Positions 23,056-31,797 of a DNA stretch of 64,000 bases are shown here, piece after piece. This stretch comes from Bacillus sp. NTK034. Lineage in GTDB: Bacteria > Bacillota > Bacilli > Bacillales > Cytobacillaceae. A program made the translations under genes and the position numbers. Each line of letters begins with the position of its first letter. Position 1 is the first letter of the stretch. Location of the stretch: positions 1 to 64,000 of the forward strand of contig NZ_JAFKOJ010000003.1 in assembly GCF_017303275.1 (NCBI RefSeq), written 5' to 3'. The notes beneath the pieces were generated by a model. That model was given only the letters and a program-made list of their open reading frames with translations, had not been told where the DNA came from and searched no databases.

Positions 23056-25296
23056 GTGAAGCAGGAATTCATTGAAATTTTCAATGCCAGAGTAAATAAC
23101 CTGAAAAATATTGATCTGCAGATTCCAAAAGGAAAGATCACGATATTTACAGGTGTCTCCGGTTCGGGCAAATCGTCCATCGTTTTTGATACGATTGCCC
23201 AGGAGGCAGGCCGCCAGTTAAATGAGACGTACAGCAGTTTTCAGCGGCTTTTTCTTCCAAAATATAGCCGTCCGGAAGCAGATGAAATTAATAATCTTTC
23301 TACTGCCGTTGTAGTCGATCAAAAACGGCTCGGCGGAAATGCACGATCCACACTTGGAACCGCTACAGATATTAATCCTCTTCTTCGCCTGTTTTTCTCC
23401 CGGTTTGCAGAACCTCATATAGGTTACAGCAACGCATATTCATTTAATGATCCCAGCGGCATGTGCCCGAAATGTGAAGGGATTGGGAGAATTATTACGC
23501 TAAACCTTGATGCTGCTCTTGATAAGGAAAAAAGCTTAAATGAAGGAGCTATTCTGCTTCCGGGATTTGGACCTGGAACATGGCAATGGAAAGCGTATGC
23601 GGAATCCGGATTCTTCGATATTGATAAGAAAATAAATGAATATACAGAAGAAGAATTTAATAAGCTTGTCTATGCGGAGCCGCAAAAAGTAAAAGTGAGT
23701 TATATGAATAATGATATGAATGCAACCTATGAAGGCCTGGCAGTCAAATTTATGAGGCAGCATGTGAAGAGGGACAAAGAAACTTCAAAAACAGGCGAGA
23801 AGCTCCTGAAGAACTTCAGCACCATGACGAAATGTCCTTCCTGCGGAGGAAAACGGTACAATGAGAAGGTGCTTTCATCCACAATCAAAGGCTATTCCAT
23901 ATATGACCTTACATCCATGCAATTGGATCAGCTAATTAATACACTTCCAAAGATTACATCACCTGAAGCTAAGCCAATTGTTGACGGGATCATGGAACGA
24001 TTGGAAAATCTATGTGATATTGGACTGGGCTATATGGATCTGACAAGGGAAACGCCAACACTATCGGGCGGTGAATCCCAAAGGGTGAAAATGGTAAAAT
24101 ATTTATCCAGTAACTTAACAGGCTTAATGTACATATTTGATGAACCAAGCACCGGACTGCATCCGCGGGATGTCTATCGGTTAAATGAATTGCTGGTTCG
24201 GCTGCGTGAAAGGGGCAATACCGTTTTAGTTGTCGAGCATGATCCAGACGTCATCCAAATAGCCGACCATATCGTTGATGTTGGGCCTCAAGCCGGAACA
24301 CATGGGGGAGAGATTATGTATACCGGCAGTTATCAGGGTTTCTTATCTTCTGATACATTGACTGCCAATTATTTGAACCGCAGTGCAGAAATCAACGCCA
24401 ATCCGAGACCGGTTTCCGAGTTAATGGAATGCAGGAAAAGCACTCTTCACAATTTGAAGAATGTGAGTCTTTCAGTTCCAAGAGGGGTTTTTACTGTTAT
24501 TACAGGAGTAGCGGGTTCAGGGAAAAGCACACTTGTGAACGAAGTGTTTGCAAAAGATTTTCCTGAGGCAATCCGTATTGACCAAAGCCCGGTCCACGCC
24601 AACATACGGTCTAATCCGGCAACTTTCACTGGCATTATGAATTCGATTCGCAAATCTTTTTCAGATGCCAATGGAGTGGAGAGCGGATTATTCAGCTATA
24701 ATTCGACCGGTGGGTGTCCGACATGCGGAGGCACCGGGACGGTCGAGATCAATTTATCTTTTATGGATACAATGGAAGTCGAATGCAGTGAATGTCATGG
24801 AAGCCGTTTTAGGCAGGACGTGCTTCAATACTTATATAAGGGCAAAAATATTGTTGAAATCATGGAGATGTCTATAGCGGACGCTGTGGAGTATTTTGAT
24901 GCAAAAGACATTCAGAAAAAACTCAAAGCCCTGGAGACTGTCGGTCTTGGCTATTTGTCATTGGGACAGCCGCTGACCACCTTGTCAGGAGGCGAATGTC
25001 AAAGACTTAAGCTTGCAAAGGAACTGAATACTAAAGGAAACATTTATATACTTGATGAACCAACTACGGGATTGCATATGTCAGATGTCGCTAATATTCT
25101 GGACATCATTAATAAATTGGTGGAAAAGGGCAATACCGTTATAGTCATAGAACATAATCTGGATGTTATCCGAAAAAGTGATTGGATCGTTGATTTAGGT
25201 CCGGATGGAGGCGCTGGAGGCGGAGAAATCCTGTATGAAGGACCGCCGGCAGGAATTTTGGAATGTGAACGTTCGGTTACTGCACAGCATCTGTAA
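23056..25296 (+). CDS. UvrA2-like ABC ATPase (excinuclease subunit A paralogue)
   Basis: 746 residues from GTG 23056 (AAAGGAG upstream). Two ABC modules: Walker A GVSGSGKSS (residues ~33-41) and GVAGSGKST (~490), signatures LSGGESQRVKMVKYL and LSGGECQRLKLAKEL, Walker B motifs ending in FDEPSTGLHPRD and LDEPTTGLHMSD. Zinc-finger Cys pairs lie in CPKCEGIGR, CPSCGGKRY, and CPTCGGTG with CSECHG. At 746 residues it is shorter than housekeeping UvrA (~950), consistent with UvrA2/DrrC-type paralogues linked to DNA-damaging antibiotic tolerance. Not in an operon with uvrB. Confidence 0.85.
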   Translation: MKQEFIEIFNARVNNLKNIDLQIPKGKITIFTGVSGSGKSSIVFDTIAQEAGRQLNETYSSFQRLFLPKYSRPEADEINNLSTAVVVDQKRLGGNARSTLGTATDINPLLRLFFSRFAEPHIGYSNAYSFNDPSGMCPKCEGIGRIITLNLDAALDKEKSLNEGAILLPGFGPGTWQWKAYAESGFFDIDKKINEYTEEEFNKLVYAEPQKVKVSYMNNDMNATYEGLAVKFMRQHVKRDKETSKTGEKLLKNFSTMTKCPSCGGKRYNEKVLSSTIKGYSIYDLTSMQLDQLINTLPKITSPEAKPIVDGIMERLENLCDIGLGYMDLTRETPTLSGGESQRVKMVKYLSSNLTGLMYIFDEPSTGLHPRDVYRLNELLVRLRERGNTVLVVEHDPDVIQIADHIVDVGPQAGTHGGEIMYTGSYQGFLSSDTLTANYLNRSAEINANPRPVSELMECRKSTLHNLKNVSLSVPRGVFTVITGVAGSGKSTLVNEVFAKDFPEAIRIDQSPVHANIRSNPATFTGIMNSIRKSFSDANGVESGLFSYNSTGGCPTCGGTGTVEINLSFMDTMEVECSECHGSRFRQDVLQYLYKGKNIVEIMEMSIADAVEYFDAKDIQKKLKALETVGLGYLSLGQPLTTLSGGECQRLKLAKELNTKGNIYILDEPTTGLHMSDVANILDIINKLVEKGNTVIVIEHNLDVIRKSDWIVDLGPDGGAGGGEILYEGPPAGILECERSVTAQHL

Positions 25297-25377
25297 TGGA
25301 ATATGTAAAAGAGATCAAATGGCCATGGAATTTTTTCAATGGCCATTTTCTTTATCGCTTAAGTGGAGGTGATTACT

Positions 25378-25590
25378 ATGGATAAACTATTAAAAGACCT
25401 GAAGGCAGCAGGTGTACACAGTATTAAAGGTGATTCAGAGATTATTCTGGAAATCTTTCAGGATGAACGAATAAGTCCCAATAAAGCAGATTATTTAATT
25501 AATAGGCTTCTTACCATGGATGAGAGCAGAATTGAAAAAGTAAAGCTTCAGTGCCCTCAAGCAATTTTGGATGAATTAATGGTTTCGTGA
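25378..25590 (+). CDS. small protein of unknown function
   Basis: 70 residues: MDKLLKDLKAAGVHSIKGDS onward, helical and charged. GTGGAGGTGA lies 7 bases before the ATG. It lies 6 bp before the GNAT gene, so the two are probably co-translated. No family recognised and no membrane segment or metal site visible. Confidence 0.6.
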   Translation: MDKLLKDLKAAGVHSIKGDSEIILEIFQDERISPNKADYLINRLLTMDESRIEKVKLQCPQAILDELMVS

Positions 25591-25596
25591 GGAAAA

Positions 25597-26097
25597 ATGA
25601 AAGTGATTGGTGAGAGAGTTATTTTTAAAAAGCAGTTTGCAGAATCCAAGATTGAACAAGCCCCTCCTTATGAAGTTTGGCCGCTCCTTAACAATAGTTC
25701 CATTATTTTTTTATCTGAAGTTATGAATTTTACTTATGAACAAACTGAGAAATTTTTAAAGAGCATGAAAGCAGAGCTCCCTGAACAAGCAGATAATATG
25801 TTTACGGTTTATACAGTTCATTCAGAACCGGCTGGAGCCGTTTTTCCTCATTTGGAACCTGACCGGGACCGGGAAGGAAGGATGTTTTGGATCGGCATCC
25901 ACCCTGATTTCAAGGGTAAAGGGTATGGTAAGAACCTGCATTTAATAGGACTTCATAGATTGCAGTATGAATATAAAGCTGAAAAATATCTCGGGGCAAC
26001 AAGCGCTGATAATGCCGCCATGAGAAAGATTATGGAAGCAAATGGATGTACACAGGAGAGCAATTCTGTTTTTACCTTAGTGTATTCTTTTTCTTGA
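25597..26097 (+). CDS. GNAT-family N-acetyltransferase
   Basis: 166 residues. The acetyl-CoA pyrophosphate loop is in IGIHPDFKGKGYGKNLHLIG near residues 103-122 (consensus Q/RxxGxG/A appears as KGKGYG), followed by YLGATSADNAAMRKIMEANG near residue 130, where GNAT enzymes contact the cofactor. Substrate unknown. Start ATG 25597 with GAGGA upstream. Followed by a strong terminator. Confidence 0.82.
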   Translation: MKVIGERVIFKKQFAESKIEQAPPYEVWPLLNNSSIIFLSEVMNFTYEQTEKFLKSMKAELPEQADNMFTVYTVHSEPAGAVFPHLEPDRDREGRMFWIGIHPDFKGKGYGKNLHLIGLHRLQYEYKAEKYLGATSADNAAMRKIMEANGCTQESNSVFTLVYSFS

Positions 26098-26264
26098 TAA
26101 TCAAGAATGATGTATGAAAAAGGCTCAGTCGTTTTCAGCAGGTATATATTCTGGTGGATGAAAAGTGTCATTGCTGCCTACTAAATAGTGGTTTCTTTCA
26201 TAACTGTAAAAAAAGGATTGATCAGGAATTAATTCAGGCTGGTTTGACACAATCAAGAAACATG

Positions 26265-26298
26265 AAAGAATGTCCCGCACATCCGGGACATTCTTTTC
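26265..26298. terminator. bidirectional terminator
   Basis: AAGAATGTCCCG and CGGGACATTCTT arms flank CACATC. T-runs are possible on both strands; it serves the GNAT gene (plus) and xylR (minus). Confidence 0.85.
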
Positions 26299-26333
26299 AT
26301 CTTTCACCAATTTTCTTATAGGATACAGGCAGT

Positions 26334-27515
26334 CTATTTATTCAGGTTTTCCTGCAGATCCGAGTTCAGAAAGTTTTCTGTGGCATAAGCTGAAGCCCCA
26401 AGTGCTGTGGAGTAAATCGATAAATCTGCAAATGTAATGTTTACGTTTTCCTGATTAAATCTTAAGGAATGGGTCTCGACAACTTCCATAATCGAATCCA
26501 GTAATAAATCTTTGGCAATGGCTAAGCGATTTCCTATAATGATCTGCTCGGGATTGAATGTATTGATGATATTGTTTATGCCAATGCCGAGGCATCGGCC
26601 AATAAGCCGGAACAGATCCTTTACTTCCTCATCTTCTTCCGCCATTTCAACTAATGACTCCAGGTTCAGATCATCCCGTTTTAAATAGGATTGAATATTC
26701 TTTGCCTGGTTTAATAAAGCCTGTTCAGAAGCATACAATTCCCAGCAGCCTTTGCTGCCGCATCTGCATTCTTTTCCATCTATATCGATCACCATATGGC
26801 CCATTTCACCGGAGAAGCCTTCAGCGCCACGATAAAGGCTATTTTGTAAAATAAAGCCGACTCCTATGCCAATTCCAGCACTTACGTAGATGAGATTTTC
26901 AAAGTTTTTTCCGGCTCCGAAACGCTTTTCCCCGTATGCTCCGGCGTTCGCTTCATTGTCGATGATAACGGGAAGGTGAAACTCTGTCTCAATTTCTGCC
27001 TTCAAATGGATATCTGTCCAGCCCAGATTAGGTGCCAGCAGGATATTACTGCCTTCCTTATTTACGATTCCCGGCACTCCAATACCTATTCCGATCACAC
27101 CATAGGGGCTCTCAGGGGTAGAGTCCAATAAGGATTGGATGACTTCTTTTATGACAAGAATGGTTTCTTCATATCTCATGCTATTCATATGCTTTAAATG
27201 TTCGCTCACAATATTGCCCGATAAATCAGTCATGACACCTAGAATATAGTTAACCCCTAAATCAATTCCAATCGCATAGCCTGCTTTTTCATTAAAGAGC
27301 AGCATCACAGGGCGACGTCCTCCGCTCGATTTGCCTGGTCCCGTTTCGGAACAGATTTTTTCTTCAATCAGCTCGTTGACTAAAGAGGAAACAGTACCTT
27401 TAGTCAGTCCCAAATGCTGTGCGATATCAGCCCGTGAGATAGGGGATTGGTCGATGATCGTCTGCAGAACGCGTGATTTGTTTTTCATTTTTACCATCTG
27501 CTGATTCCAAGTCAT
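26334..27515 (-). CDS. xylR: XylR xylose-operon repressor (ROK family)
   Basis: 393 residues from ATG 27515 (GAGGAGAAAG upstream; a longer TTG/ATG frame is possible). N-terminal HTH: VLQTIIDQSPISRADIAQHL and LTKGTVSSLVNELIEE, residues ~13-60. ROK fold: GIDLGVNYILGVMTDLSGN, then GVGIGVGF-like glycines and the ROK zinc signature KECRCGSKGCWEL near residue 250. In Bacillus XylR represses xyl genes and is released by xylose. Divergent from xylA, with the operator at 27595 between them. Confidence 0.93.
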   Translation of the reverse strand: MTWNQQMVKMKNKSRVLQTIIDQSPISRADIAQHLGLTKGTVSSLVNELIEEKICSETGPGKSSGGRRPVMLLFNEKAGYAIGIDLGVNYILGVMTDLSGNIVSEHLKHMNSMRYEETILVIKEVIQSLLDSTPESPYGVIGIGIGVPGIVNKEGSNILLAPNLGWTDIHLKAEIETEFHLPVIIDNEANAGAYGEKRFGAGKNFENLIYVSAGIGIGVGFILQNSLYRGAEGFSGEMGHMVIDIDGKECRCGSKGCWELYASEQALLNQAKNIQSYLKRDDLNLESLVEMAEEDEEVKDLFRLIGRCLGIGINNIINTFNPEQIIIGNRLAIAKDLLLDSIMEVVETHSLRFNQENVNITFADLSIYSTALGASAYATENFLNSDLQENLNK

Positions 27516-27594
27516 TATCTTTCTCCTCAAATCCTCAATTTCTTTGTCTATTACAATCATATTCCATTTATACCATAATTAAAAATAAAAATAA

Positions 27595-27625
27595 AACTTA
27601 GTTCATTCAATAGACAAACTAAGTT
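27595..27625. promoter_or_regulatory. XylR operator
   Basis: AACTTAGTT (27595-27603) and AACTAAGTT (27617-27625) form a 9-bp inverted repeat, like the TTAGTTT-type xyl operator of Bacillus. It lies between xylR and xylA. Confidence 0.85.
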
Positions 27626-27654
27626 CAAGGTGGTAAAATCGATTTGTAATCAAA

Positions 27655-27668
27655 TGAAAGCGATAACA
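27655..27668. promoter_or_regulatory. cre site (CcpA)
   Basis: TGAAAGCGATAACA matches the cre consensus TGWAANCGNTNWCA at all positions, so xylA should be subject to carbon catabolite repression. Confidence 0.88.
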
Positions 27669-27696
27669 AATGAAAAGAGAAGATGGAGGAATGAAC

Positions 27697-29028
27697 ATGA
27701 ACTATTTTAATAATGTGAGCGGAGTAAAATACGAAGGTCCAGATTCTAATAATCCATTAGCTTTTAAATATTATAATCCTGAAGAAATGATCAACGGCAG
27801 AAAGATGGAAGACCTTCTCCGTTTTGCAGTGTCTTACTGGCATACATTTACGGCGGAAGGCACTGATCCTTTCGGAGATGGAACGATGATCCGTTCCTAT
27901 GACAGATTTTCCGGAATGGATTTGGCCAAGGCGCGTGTAGAAGCTTCTTTTGAATTCTATGAAAAACTGAACGTCCCGTTTTTCTGCTTCCATGATGCTG
28001 ATATTGCGCCTGAAGGGGATTCATTAAGAGAAACGTTTAAGAACTTAGATGAAATTACGGCCATGATTAAGGAATACATGAAATCCAGCAAAACAAAGCT
28101 ATTATGGAATACCGCTAATATGTTTTCACATCCGCGCTGGCTGCACGGTGCGGCGACAGCACCTAATGCTGATGTATTTGCCTATGCTGCTGCAAAAGTG
28201 AAAAAGGGACTTGAGATCGGCAAGGAGCTGGGTGCTGAGAACTATGTGTTCTGGGGCGGCCGCGAAGGATACGAAACACTGCTGAATACGAACATGAAGC
28301 TTGAACTTGATAATCTTGCACGCTTCTTCCATATGGCAATCGATTATGCGAAGGAAATTGGGTTTGACGCACAATTCCTAATCGAGCCAAAGCCGAAGGA
28401 GCCTACCAAACATCAATATGATTTTGATGTGGCAACCAGTTTATCATTCTTGCAATCTTACGGCTTAAAAGACTACTTTAAATTCAATATTGAAGCAAAC
28501 CACGCGACACTTGCCGGCCATACTTTTGAGCATGAATTGCACACAGCACGCATAAATGGAATGCTTGGTTCTGTGGATGCCAACCAGGGAGATACCCTGC
28601 TGGGATGGGATACGGACGAATTCCCGACAGACATCTATTCTACAGCACTGGCAATGGTAGAAATTCTTAAAAATAACGGGCTTGGAACAGGCGGCCTTAA
28701 CTTTGATGCCAAAGTACGAAGAGGATCATTTGACCCTGAGGACCTGTTTTATGCTCATATTGCAGGAATGGACACATTTGCGGTTGGCGCAAAAGTTGCA
28801 CAGCGTTTAATTGAAGATAAAGTATTAGACAACTTTGTTGCTGACAGGTACAGCAGCTATACAGAAGGCATCGGACTTGAAATCGTTGAAGGAAAGGCAG
28901 ACTTCCATAAGCTTGAAAAGCATGCCCTTCAGCTTGAAAAGATTGAAAACAAATCAGGAAGACAGGAACAGCTAAAAGCTGTCTTAAATAAATACATTCT
29001 CGAAGCCTATGCGAGTGTAGAAGCGTAA
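27697..29028 (+). CDS. xylA: xylose isomerase
   Basis: 443 residues, the usual length. Landmarks are [20 protein letters not shown] near residue 22, the catalytic His region [13 protein letters not shown] near residue 97, [12 protein letters not shown] near residue 190, [16 protein letters not shown] near residue 230 and the metal-site segment [17 protein letters not shown] and DTDEFPTD. It converts D-xylose to D-xylulose with two divalent metals. ATG 27697 is chosen over 27691 for distance from GGAGGA. Controlled by XylR and CcpA sites upstream. Confidence 0.95.
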   Translation: MNYFNNVSGVKYEGPDSNNPLAFKYYNPEEMINGRKMEDLLRFAVSYWHTFTAEGTDPFGDGTMIRSYDRFSGMDLAKARVEASFEFYEKLNVPFFCFHDADIAPEGDSLRETFKNLDEITAMIKEYMKSSKTKLLWNTANMFSHPRWLHGAATAPNADVFAYAAAKVKKGLEIGKELGAENYVFWGGREGYETLLNTNMKLELDNLARFFHMAIDYAKEIGFDAQFLIEPKPKEPTKHQYDFDVATSLSFLQSYGLKDYFKFNIEANHATLAGHTFEHELHTARINGMLGSVDANQGDTLLGWDTDEFPTDIYSTALAMVEILKNNGLGTGGLNFDAKVRRGSFDPEDLFYAHIAGMDTFAVGAKVAQRLIEDKVLDNFVADRYSSYTEGIGLEIVEGKADFHKLEKHALQLEKIENKSGRQEQLKAVLNKYILEAYASVEA

Positions 29029-29050
29029 GAGATCAATATAAAAAGATTAA

Positions 29051-29088
29051 ATGTACTGGGAATACAAAAGTGTCCCAGTACATTTTTA
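29051..29088 (+). terminator. hairpin between xylA and xylB
   Basis: ATGTACTGGGA and TCCCAGTACAT form a perfect 11-bp stem, followed by TTTTTAAAAAG. It may terminate partly or process the message so that xylA exceeds xylB. Confidence 0.85.
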
Positions 29089-29135
29089 AAAAGTAAAGCT
29101 TAGCATACATTCCATTATCTAAAGGATGATCAATC

Positions 29136-30638
29136 ATGAAATATGTAATCGGGATTGACCTTGGCACGAGCTCGGTAAAAGTTTTATTAATGAATCAAAA
29201 GGGAGAAGTATGCAGCGAAGTTTCCAGGTCTTATCCGCTCATTCATGAAAAGTCGGGTTATAGTGAACAGGACCCTGCTGAATGGGTTGATAAAACAGTG
29301 GCTGCTCTTAAAGAACTTACAGAGCAGTTTGATGGAAGTGCGGAAGACATACAGGGAATCAGTTTTTCTGGCCAAATGCACGGCCTGGTCCTTCTGGATG
29401 AAGAGAATAAGGTTCTGCGCAATGCAATTCTGTGGAATGATACCCGCACGACAGAGCAGTGTAAACAGATCTATGACATGGCTGGGGAGAGCCGTCTGCT
29501 TGAAATCACAAAGAATCCGGCACTGGAAGGCTTCACTTTACCAAAGCTGCTTTGGGTGAAGCAATATGAGCCGGAAGTTTTTGAAAAAGCGGCTGTATTT
29601 ATGCTCCCTAAAGATTATCTTCGCTTTAAACTGACTGGAAGGATTCATAGTGAATATAGTGATGCAGCGGGCACTTTGCTGCTGAATGCCGGCCGGAAAA
29701 TGTGGAGTGAAGAGATATGCGGGCTAACCGGGATTGATGTGAATATCTGTCCGCCTTTAGTTGAGTCCCATGAATGTGTAGGGACGTTAAAGCCTGAGAT
29801 TGCTGAGAAGACGGGATTATCTTCTTTAACGAAGGTATTTGCAGGAGGGGCTGACAATGCCTGCGGTGCGATCGGTTCAGGTATTCTGTCCGAAGGCAAA
29901 ACATTATGCAGTATTGGCACTTCCGGAGTCGTTTTATCCTATGAAGAACAAAATGACAAGGATTTTCAGGGGAAAGTCCATTATTTTAATCATGGTGAAG
30001 AAAATGCCTATTATACAATGGGTGTCACCCTGGCAGCAGGACATAGTTTGAGCTGGTTTAAAGATACGTTTGCAGAAATGGAATCATTCGACTCCTTGCT
30101 GGCTGAAATGAGCGAGGTTCCGATTGGATCGAACGGCCTTTTGTTTACACCCTATTTAGCCGGTGAGCGCACGCCATATGCAGATTCGCAAATTCGGGGA
30201 AGCTTTATCGGCATGGACTCCTCACATAACCGAATTGACTTTGTACGATCAGTTATTGAAGGAATTACCTTTTCTTTAAATGAATCGATTGAAATATTCA
30301 GGGAAAGCGGCAAGCTTGTCGATACCATCATTTCAATCGGCGGAGGAGCCAAAAGTGATGCCTGGCTGCAAATCCAGGCCGATATCTTCAATAGCACCAT
30401 TGTAAAGCTTTCAAGTGAACAGGGACCTGCTGTAGGTGCGGCTATGCTGGCGGCATACGGATGCCAATGGTATGAATCTCTGGAAGCCTGTGCCGATGAC
30501 TTCATAACTTATGAGAAGACGTATACACCCATCCCTGAAAACGTAAAGAAATATCAGGAGCTTTACCAGTTATACAAAGAAGTTTATGCGCAAACCAGGA
30601 AGCTGAATGAGGGTTTGGCCGGTTTTAGGAAAAAGTAA
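29136..30638 (+). CDS. xylB: xylulokinase
   Basis: 500 residues. FGGY kinase N-terminal phosphate motif IGIDLGTSSVKVLLMNQKGE, then PLIHEKSGYSEQDPAEWVDK, GISFSGQMHGLVLLD near residue 75, substrate-binding ILWNDTRT near residue 100, and the C-terminal GGGAKSDAWLQIQADIF near residue 405. Phosphorylates D-xylulose to feed the pentose phosphate pathway. Follows xylA by 107 bp with a strong hairpin in between. Confidence 0.95.
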   Translation: MKYVIGIDLGTSSVKVLLMNQKGEVCSEVSRSYPLIHEKSGYSEQDPAEWVDKTVAALKELTEQFDGSAEDIQGISFSGQMHGLVLLDEENKVLRNAILWNDTRTTEQCKQIYDMAGESRLLEITKNPALEGFTLPKLLWVKQYEPEVFEKAAVFMLPKDYLRFKLTGRIHSEYSDAAGTLLLNAGRKMWSEEICGLTGIDVNICPPLVESHECVGTLKPEIAEKTGLSSLTKVFAGGADNACGAIGSGILSEGKTLCSIGTSGVVLSYEEQNDKDFQGKVHYFNHGEENAYYTMGVTLAAGHSLSWFKDTFAEMESFDSLLAEMSEVPIGSNGLLFTPYLAGERTPYADSQIRGSFIGMDSSHNRIDFVRSVIEGITFSLNESIEIFRESGKLVDTIISIGGGAKSDAWLQIQADIFNSTIVKLSSEQGPAVGAAMLAAYGCQWYESLEACADDFITYEKTYTPIPENVKKYQELYQLYKEVYAQTRKLNEGLAGFRKK

Positions 30639-30659
30639 GCTGACTTGAGGGAGATCGAC

Positions 30660-31697
30660 ATGAACATAACTGAAAGCATCTTTGGCGAATGGAACGGACA
30701 CAAGGTTAAATCCTATACAATCAGCAATGATCATGGAATGAACGTATCGTGTATCGACTACGGGGGAATCATTACCGGGATATCTGTCCCCGATCGTGAA
30801 GGAAATAGAGAGAATGTGATCCTGGGGTACGACACACTTGAAGAATATACAAATCATTCACCATTCTTCGGTGCTATTATCGGAAGGGTGGCCGGAAGGA
30901 TAGCAGGATCGGCTTTCACTCTTGATGGAGCTGCTTACCAGCTGCCAAAAAATGATGGCGAACACCATCTGCATGGTGGTACAGGCGGTTTTCACAATGT
31001 CATTTGGGACTCGGCCGCCGAAAAGGGCATGAATGAGGCGAATATCAGGTTCTCCTATATAAGCCCGGATGGGGAAGAGGGGTATCCTGGGACACTTGAG
31101 GTAACGGTAAACTATACACTGAACAATGAGAATGAACTGGTCATTAGTTATGAAGCGATATCTGACAAAAAAACGATTATCAATCTGACAAACCATACTT
31201 ATTTTAACCTGAGCGGGGACTTGAAGAGCGACATTCTTGAGCACGAGGTGACCATGCAAAGTGATCACTTTCTGGAGCTTGATGAAACATTGATTCCTAC
31301 TGGGAAATTCATACATGTTGAAAATACACCTTTTGATTTCAGAGCAGGGAAGAAAATCAAAGAAGGCGTAAAGTCCGGCCATCAGCAGAACATGCTTGCG
31401 GGCGGAGGATATGATCATCCATTTCTATTAAATACAGGTGAAATGACTGTAGTGGATTCTGCAAGCGGGCGAAAACTGACAGTGGAAACGGATAGGCCGA
31501 GTGTTGTTTTATATACAGCGAACATGCTGGGAAATGAATTTCAAATTAGAGGGGTTCAGTCAAAAAGGCATTTGGGGCTGTGTCTCGAAACTCAATGTCC
31601 GCCTGATGCTGTTCATCACGAAAACTTTCCTTCTATTGTCCTGGAGAAAAATGAGGTCTTCAAAACAAAAACCAGCTTCAAGTTTCTCATTGTTTAA
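30660..31697 (+). CDS. aldose 1-epimerase
   Basis: 345 residues of the GalM fold. Landmarks are IDYGGIITGISVPDREGN, GRVAGRIAGSAFTLDG near residue 80, HLHGGTGGFHNVIWD with the proposed catalytic His near residue 105, TNHTYFNLSGD with the second His near residue 175, and GGGYDHPFLL. It interconverts alpha and beta anomers, here probably of xylose. GGGAGA lies 7 bases before ATG 30660. Follows xylB by 21 bp. Confidence 0.88.
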   Translation: MNITESIFGEWNGHKVKSYTISNDHGMNVSCIDYGGIITGISVPDREGNRENVILGYDTLEEYTNHSPFFGAIIGRVAGRIAGSAFTLDGAAYQLPKNDGEHHLHGGTGGFHNVIWDSAAEKGMNEANIRFSYISPDGEEGYPGTLEVTVNYTLNNENELVISYEAISDKKTIINLTNHTYFNLSGDLKSDILEHEVTMQSDHFLELDETLIPTGKFIHVENTPFDFRAGKKIKEGVKSGHQQNMLAGGGYDHPFLLNTGEMTVVDSASGRKLTVETDRPSVVLYTANMLGNEFQIRGVQSKRHLGLCLETQCPPDAVHHENFPSIVLEKNEVFKTKTSFKFLIV

Positions 31698-31710
31698 ACA
31701 TTTCTACTAG

Positions 31711-31797
31711 AAAGGAGTAAAGATAGATTTGAATTATAGTAATGTAAAAATTGTAAGCGCTCTATTCTGGTTCAAATCTGTCTTTTACAAACTATGA
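31711..31797 (+). promoter_or_regulatory. possible leader peptide coupled to the sugar transporter start
   Basis: The transporter ATG (31794) has no ribosome site of its own. Upstream, AAAGGAG (31711-31717) precedes a TTG at 31729 that opens a 22-codon frame ending in TGA at 31795-31797, overlapping the ATG as ATGA. This fits translation coupling. A partial cre-like TGTAAGCGCT lies at 31752. Confidence 0.45.

Noticed and set aside
26125..26310. 61-residue minus-strand frame after the GNAT gene
   Set aside because: It spans a strong terminator hairpin and has no ribosome site.
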